Assembly: GCA_910890315.1 (NCBI GenBank)
Contig: CAJVGD010000001.1
Coordinates: forward strand, 930,001 to 994,000
Reading direction: 5' to 3'
Source: Serendipita indica DSM 11827
Taxonomy: Eukaryota > Basidiomycota > Agaricomycetes > Sebacinales > Serendipitaceae
Length of the DNA: 64,000 bases
A program made the position numbers and the translations under genes. The notes below the pieces were generated by a model. The model saw only the letters and a program-made list of their open reading frames with translations. It had not been told where the DNA came from and did not search any database. The stretch's first letter is position 1; each line of letters starts with the position of its first letter. This document shows positions 58,897 to 64,000 of the stretch, piece by piece.

Positions 58897-61800
58897 CTAA
58901 ATTACAGGTCGTTTACGGTCATATATCTGTGCGAGAAGTCCCAGAACACCGCCATTGGCGAGTTCCTCGATTTCTTCCTCCTCCTGGCTCCGTTCTCCAC
59001 GAGCCTGAGTCCCGACAATGACTTGACCTCCATGCCTGCGCACATCATCCACATAAGAGTCGCCAAGTTGACTGCCGATTCCTCCATCTTCAGCTCGGTC
59101 CTCTTCCGTTCGCCGCTTGACTCGTGAAGTGGGCTCTTCTGGGGCTGTCATTTGAAGACTTGTACCAACTCCTCGCCTTGCGCGAGCATTGGCCATTGAC
59201 TGTGCCAGTGCCCTCTCATACATCTGCGAACGTTCGGCGAGCGTGGAGCGAGCTTGCATCGCCGATCCGGCACCGAATGTGGGTGCCGTCGAGCGTCGAG
59301 ATATGGGTTGTGGCGCATGCTTCATGTTTTGGTGCATCTCACGAAGCCTCTCCAAATAAAGACTTCCTGTCGGATCCGTCGGCGTCCACTCGGGGTGGGC
59401 GGCCTTGAAAGCGAGAAAACTCTGCTCCATCTTTCCATCTTTGCTCTGTAAGCGTTCGTCTCTTTGCCACCCATCTTGTTGCACGTCATCCGCCGCTTCT
59501 TCTCCAGTCTCGTCGATATTCCCTCCAAACCTAATGTTTCCATGCCGTTTGAAGTCGAAAACAGCAAAGGAGCACACATAGCCCAGTGTATCGACGTGAA
59601 TCGTGAATTCACGGAAGAAGTCGATAATTTCTGGGGCGCAGCTTGGTAGCGAAAGCATCAGGATGAGGGGTGTAAGAACGACGGAGAGCAATTCTTGAAC
59701 GAAGATCATCACTTTCATGGTGAATAGTTGGCCAAATTCTTGATATACCTAAAGATAGTCAGATATAGATCTTCAATACAAAAATACGTTACCTTTTGGC
59801 TATGAAGCTGCCCACGCCATTCTTCGGGCATATAATGTGTATGGCGGATGACTTCCTTCATAAGGATATCTGGGTCAAAAACTAAATGACCGTCTCGAAC
59901 CATTCCTCTAGTGACAGCAAGAATTCCACCGAATACTCCAATCCAGAACAGAACTGTCCTCCCATGAGAAATCTCAAAGTGGAGAACGAGCTCAGGGTCC
60001 AACAGGGATGCCAGAATCAAAACTCCAGCGAAGGAGCCCGCCACGAATGAGACGAAGCGAGCGACGTGAGAGACTGTTGTGTGGGGGTATTGGTCCAAAT
60101 ACATGTTTGCTGTTGGATACGATGTGTCCAATCGACGAGTGAATAAATGGGGAAGTTCGTTAAACTCGCGGAACTTCCATTCTGCATATGGAGTATATCG
60201 ACGGGACGATATTGCCGAGGGATTACTTCGTGCTTCCTGAACATGGTGAGCCATTAAAAGGTTGCACAATTATTTTCTCACCTCAAAGTATCGAAAGAAG
60301 GAGTAAATCAGCAGGTATGGAACAATGAAAGGCACTAGAATCACGTTAAGAAGGCCCATGAAGATGAACCTCTTTTTGAGTCTATGCACTTCAGTAAATG
60401 CTGGCGGCGGTAGCGTGACTGCTTACTCTTCGATAAGGTTATCCCGGCTTCTTTCCTTCAGGAATATCTCCTTGACCCTGCCACTTCGATCAAACAGAAA
60501 TGCCATGAGGCAGAAACGTAGATTCCACTCCAAAGCCCTCGTTAGTGTGGTACCTGATGTTCTAATCTTTCCTTTTGACTGTTCGCTCGAAGCTGGATCA
60601 CGGCGATAAAACCCGGTAAGTCCAAGAAGCTTTTGGGCAAAGACAGGTATTGGAAGGCGTAAGTTGAGCAGATCTTTGTTGAACATAGCAATTAAGTAAT
60701 TTTCCTGACGCATAATCCGGTTCGCTATGTCATGGGCGTCCAACTTTGCTGTGCCGGTCGCTTGATCAGCAAAAGAGGCATCGGCGTTGCCACCAATCGC
60801 GGTGATTGGGTTCTCGTCACGTATAGCTGATATACGCTGAACAACCACAGACCATGGAAGAGTGCCAATGTCTTCATCAGGAATCTTGAGGAGATGCGTA
60901 TAGAAGGACCGCATTTGAGCCAAACGGGGTAGGGATAAAAAGAATGTGAGAAGTTGGTATGCGTAAAACGTAGAGAACAGTATCAGGGAGAGAGCGGTGA
61001 CTGGTGGTAGTCTGGCAATGCGTTAGGGGTCACTTGCCGTTTTCAGAAAGTCCGTACCTGGCTAAACACCGTGGAATCGTAACGTCCTGTAGCCGACCAC
61101 CTTTCCCGCCTTCCCCAATCCTTGACAACTTGGAATAATCGATACAGCCCCATAGAAAGGTTGCAAATGCGATCACGAAGCCAACTGTCAGGAGGTTGAG
61201 GATACGTGAAAGTGCGATTGACGTGAATCCTGAGTGAGCATAGTAATCGTATACCTGGCTATCGTTTAGAAGGTAGTTCTGGTGGTGATGGACACCTTAC
61301 GTCTTGCAGGTATTCATCGAGGTTGTAAACATTGACCCAACGCCATAGAGCTTGTTGATACTCGTCAAGACCTGCATCATGCATGTCCCTTGAATCTTTC
61401 TTTGCATGGGGCTTGCTCTTTCCTTTGTGCCTGCTTGCTGAAGACATGACAGAAGCGCCGAGAGGAGACGCGCCGAGCTCTTCCTCTTCCTCCTCTTCCT
61501 CAATATCGTCAGGATGAGGTACCCTTGTGGAAAGATGGATGGGATGTGCCGTTGGTAAGATTGAAGAGCTTCCAGTGGCTCTCTTTCGTTGACTTGAAGA
61601 ACGTGGGCCGGTCCGTTGACCTCTTCCGGACAGTTTGCGCGTCGCTTTCGGAGAAGTTTCTATAATGAAAGAGCGCGGAACTTCGTCGTCTTCATCACTC
61701 TCGTGGTCAAGTTCAACGTGGCCGCGTCTTCTATCAGCCTGTGATGCTGCAGGAATCGTCCGTGAAGACGAGATACGTGTCGAGCGCTGTAATGGGATAT

Positions 61801-61947
61801 CTTGCTGCTCCCATTGCTCCCTATGTTCTCCTCGTCTTCTTCTAACAAGCCAGCTGATTGTTCATAATCGTGTATGGCTTGAAGTTGATTGTGCCTTGGT
61901 TTCGCAAGCGGGTTCATCGTGTTCAGAAAGCCAGTCGAGTGTGACAT
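58897..61947 (-). CDS. ATG9: Autophagy scramblase ATG9
   Basis: ATG9 is a multi-spanning lipid scramblase on autophagy seed vesicles. The ATG at 61945-61947 gives MSHSTGFLNTMNPLAKPRHN. The N-terminal tail then changes frame near the C3 run 61819-61821, where EENIG should continue into EQWEQQDIPLQRSTRIS. The core is conserved: DEYQQALWRWVNVYNLDEYL, ILNLLTVGFVIAFATFLWGC, LPWSVVVQRISAIRDENPIT, NYLIAMFNKDLLNLRLPIPV, ALEWNLRFCLMAFLFDRSGR, FIFMGLLNVILVPFIVPYLL, SPRRYTPYAEWKFREFNELP-like text (here SSRRYTPYAEWKFREFNELP), and MPEEWRGQLHSQKVYQEFGQ followed by VQELLSVVLTPLILMLSLPS. The tail ends IYDRKRPVI at 58897. Length is about 890 aa. It is divergent from the next gene with only 97 nt between start codons. 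Confidence 0.93.
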
Positions 61948-62044
61948 GCCGCCTGGCTGAGGAGGGAGAGTCCAAGAAACAGACGCGCGGGTTGGTTCCT
62001 TGGTCCTGACCACGCCAGTCTCTATTTGACAAACGTCTGGTAAA
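61948..62044. promoter_or_regulatory. 97-nt bidirectional promoter between ATG9 and the MED25-like gene
   Basis: The two start codons face away from each other with only 97 nt between them, so initiation for both genes must occur here or inside the opposite coding region. No TATA box was seen. Confidence 0.5.
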
Positions 62045-64000
62045 ATGACCACAATGTCTAGTCTACAACCGGTGGTCAACAACCTATTCATCACACTTGT
62101 CGTCGACTCGGCTACTCCAGACTGGGAAGAATTGTACGAGAAATATCTCTCAAAAGTTGTTCAACTTCTGGGCAGATCAACTCACGCAAAGGTTCATACC
62201 GCTAATTATTCGCTTTTGTCGTCTAGAATTCGTCATCAACTGATACCGGTTCATAGGCACGGTTGTCCTATGTCCTATACTCTTCGGCGGGTTCAAGTGG
62301 TGGGCCTATAGTCGAGGACAGGTATTTTTCACGGTCTCAAGACCTTGATTCGGCCATTGGATCAATCTCGGGCTCACTAGGTGGGTTCGTTGCCCGCCCA
62401 CTGCCGGGAGGAGGGAGCGCATCACTTGAAGGACTGGTTCGTGCCATAGAAGTATGTCATCTGTGCCATTTTTGTTGGTACCTTGCGTTAAGCTTAGACA
62501 GCATCTCGACCTATTAAACGAACTCGAGCCATCGTCGAATCTGGTTCAAAAGCACATATTTTTTGTAACGGCATGCCCTCCAGACCATAGCACGCGAGTA
62601 TTATCAAACAAGAACCACAGATTCGACGATTTTGGCTGGCAGGAATGTGAGGAATGGCTGCGAGAGGTGATTCTGGCCCTTCCCCCAGAGGATGACATCT
62701 CACGAAATATACAGCGAAAAGTGTCTCTCAGTCTTGTGGTTACACGAATGCCGGGTGATGCAAAGCATTTGGCTCTCTACAAAGGGCTCAATCCTGCTGC
62801 GGTGGACCCGATTCCTCCTCTTGGGCCTGTGCGACTATACCCGTCCCTCAGAGTAGCAGTCCTTATCAGGCCGCTGCAGCCTGGTCAGCATCCACCGGGA
62901 AGCGCGGTACCGACCACCAATTCACCTGGCACAACCCCTGCCGTTACCGTTTCTCCAAACATGGCGATAAAGCGAAAAGCCCAAGAAGATCTCCAGATCA
63001 GTCCCCGAAGAGCCAAATTTCCTACTGGAGTGTCTGCACCCCCGGGGTCAGTCCCCACTTCCCTAGGGCAATCTGTGCCAACACAAGATCTATCTGCCTC
63101 CGAATCCAGGCCAATAAAAGCCGTTGGCCCGACAGGTATGCCTATAGGAATGTCTCATGCAACGGTATGTTCCACCACCACTCACTACTATTGAACTCAT
63201 AGAACTTTCTGCGTCATGACTGGGTTTTCTATCTTAGGCCGGACCACAATTGAATACGATCGTACCGTCAGGAATTCCCAATCGCCCAGTCACGCAACTA
63301 CCTCCGAATTCACTCGCATCGAACCCTGGACCTGCTCGACCTCCCGGAACTGAGGCTCCAGACCCACAGTATGCTTTACAGATAGAGAAGATAATGGCAA
63401 ATGGTATAGCACAAGCGGGTGAGACAGCGCTGAAATTGAAGAAGATGTATGGTATGTTGCGTGATTTCTTTGTCATCTGCACAAATACTAAACTGTTACA
63501 GAGGAGGCGGTAGCGACCAAGACGGCCCTCCTGTCGCAGGGCAAACCCCTCGAAGCAAGGTCGAAGGAGGTACAGGCCGAAAAGATTAAAGACTTTTTGA
63601 TAAAACTTTATGCACGGATACGACAACAAACCATCAACGCTGCTGCAGGACCGTCCACGTTACCTATGCAAGGAGCATCACAGAATATTGGAGCACATTC
63701 AGTCAATAACCCTGGTATACAAAATCCTCAGAGAAAGGAGCAAACAGGGGGCATTTCGTTCAGTTCCGCTGCAGAGAACGCCGCCATGACGATCCGACCT
63801 GTGCCATCGGCACCACCAGTCCCATCCAACCCAATGCCTAACAACAATCCTATCCCTCAGAATATTAACTTCTTGTGGAGGGGAATGCTCTGTATTACAA
63901 ATGGCGAGGGAAAGCCGGCGATTTCAGAGTGTTTTTGCTATTTGGCGCCTGCCAAAGTTAGTGATGCCGCGTGAGTTACTGTTGATACGCATACGAAAGC
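62045..64000 (+). CDS. MED25: MED25-like Mediator subunit with VWA domain (3' end outside window)
   Basis: This is likely a fungal Mediator subunit 25 relative, a coactivator that docks transcription factors. The ATG at 62045 gives MTTMSSLQPVVNNLFITLVV, then DSATPDWEELYEKYLSKVVQ, a von Willebrand A-type start. An intron of about 65 nt joins STHAK to ARLSYVLYSSAGSSGGPIVE, followed by GGGSASLEGLVRAIE. The next intron best ends at acag (62497-62500), giving HLDLLNELEPSSNLVQKHIF, then FVTACPPDHS and FGWQECEEWLREVILALPPE. After a Pro/Ser-rich linker (PTTNSPGTTPAVTVSPNMAI) comes PQYALQIEKIMANGIAQAGE and a Gln/Asn-rich part, then NFLWRGMLCITNGEGKPAIS, which may open an ACID/PTOV-like domain. A GT donor follows SDAA near 63971, so the gene continues past the window. 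Confidence 0.6.

Overview
This window comes from a filamentous basidiomycete fungus, most likely an Agaricomycete. The evidence is intron-dense genes with many phase-shifting introns of about 45-70 nt, a complete multi-domain alpha-1,3-glucan synthase, GC-AG introns, and a set of single-copy fungal genes (RMD5, MON1, ATG9, TAP42, UPF1, an MBP1-type APSES factor, KEX2). A Rhizoctonia-like (Ceratobasidiaceae) source is a guess from overall style and was not demonstrated. No rRNA, tRNA, CRISPR array, retroelement or DNA transposon was recognised. Gene models were assembled by eye from splice signals, so internal exon borders are provisional.

Layout. 1-2335: the 3' part of a PIF1 helicase (+) converges on RMD5 (-). 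4361-12190: the large alpha-1,3-glucan synthase gene (+). 12461-17351: PMP3 and two tandem paralogous surface proteins, all on the minus strand. 17858-24612: an unrecognised basidiomycete protein, a kexin (KEX2 copy 1) and a Ser/Thr-rich single-pass membrane protein, all plus. 24916-29613: a Rad5/HLTF-type SNF2 translocase with an N-terminal PARP-type zinc finger. 29667-35448: MBP1-like cell-cycle factor, a single-pass membrane protein and MON1, all minus. 36440-39851: a type II membrane protein and a fasciclin-domain secreted protein, plus. 40020-42859: a second kexin gene in inverted orientation. 43262-46174: a TKL-like kinase with SAP-like segments. 46522-52637: UPF1 (-) divergent from N-acetylglutamate synthase (+). 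52886-64000: YPT6, TAP42, MTU1 (+), a URI/Bud27-like protein and ATG9 (-), and a MED25-like gene (+) running off the end.

Functional themes. Much of 4-43 kb serves the cell surface and secretory route: wall alpha-glucan synthesis, two Golgi proprotein convertases, several Ser/Thr-rich membrane or anchored proteins, a fasciclin protein and the small membrane proteolipid PMP3. MON1, YPT6 and ATG9 cover endosome, Golgi and autophagy traffic. The 54-62 kb block is very compact, with 9-97 nt between neighbouring coding regions.

A recurring oddity is that five genes (both kexins, the fasciclin gene, MBP1 and ATG9) have a conserved reading frame that slips by one base, mostly at a short homopolymer. 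This suggests uncorrected sequencing or assembly errors, although the two kexin tails could be genuine divergence. The most notable items are the inverted kexin pair with independently shifted tails, the PARP-finger/Rad5 fusion, the kinase lacking its beta-3 lysine, and the 9-nt TAP42-MTU1 spacing.
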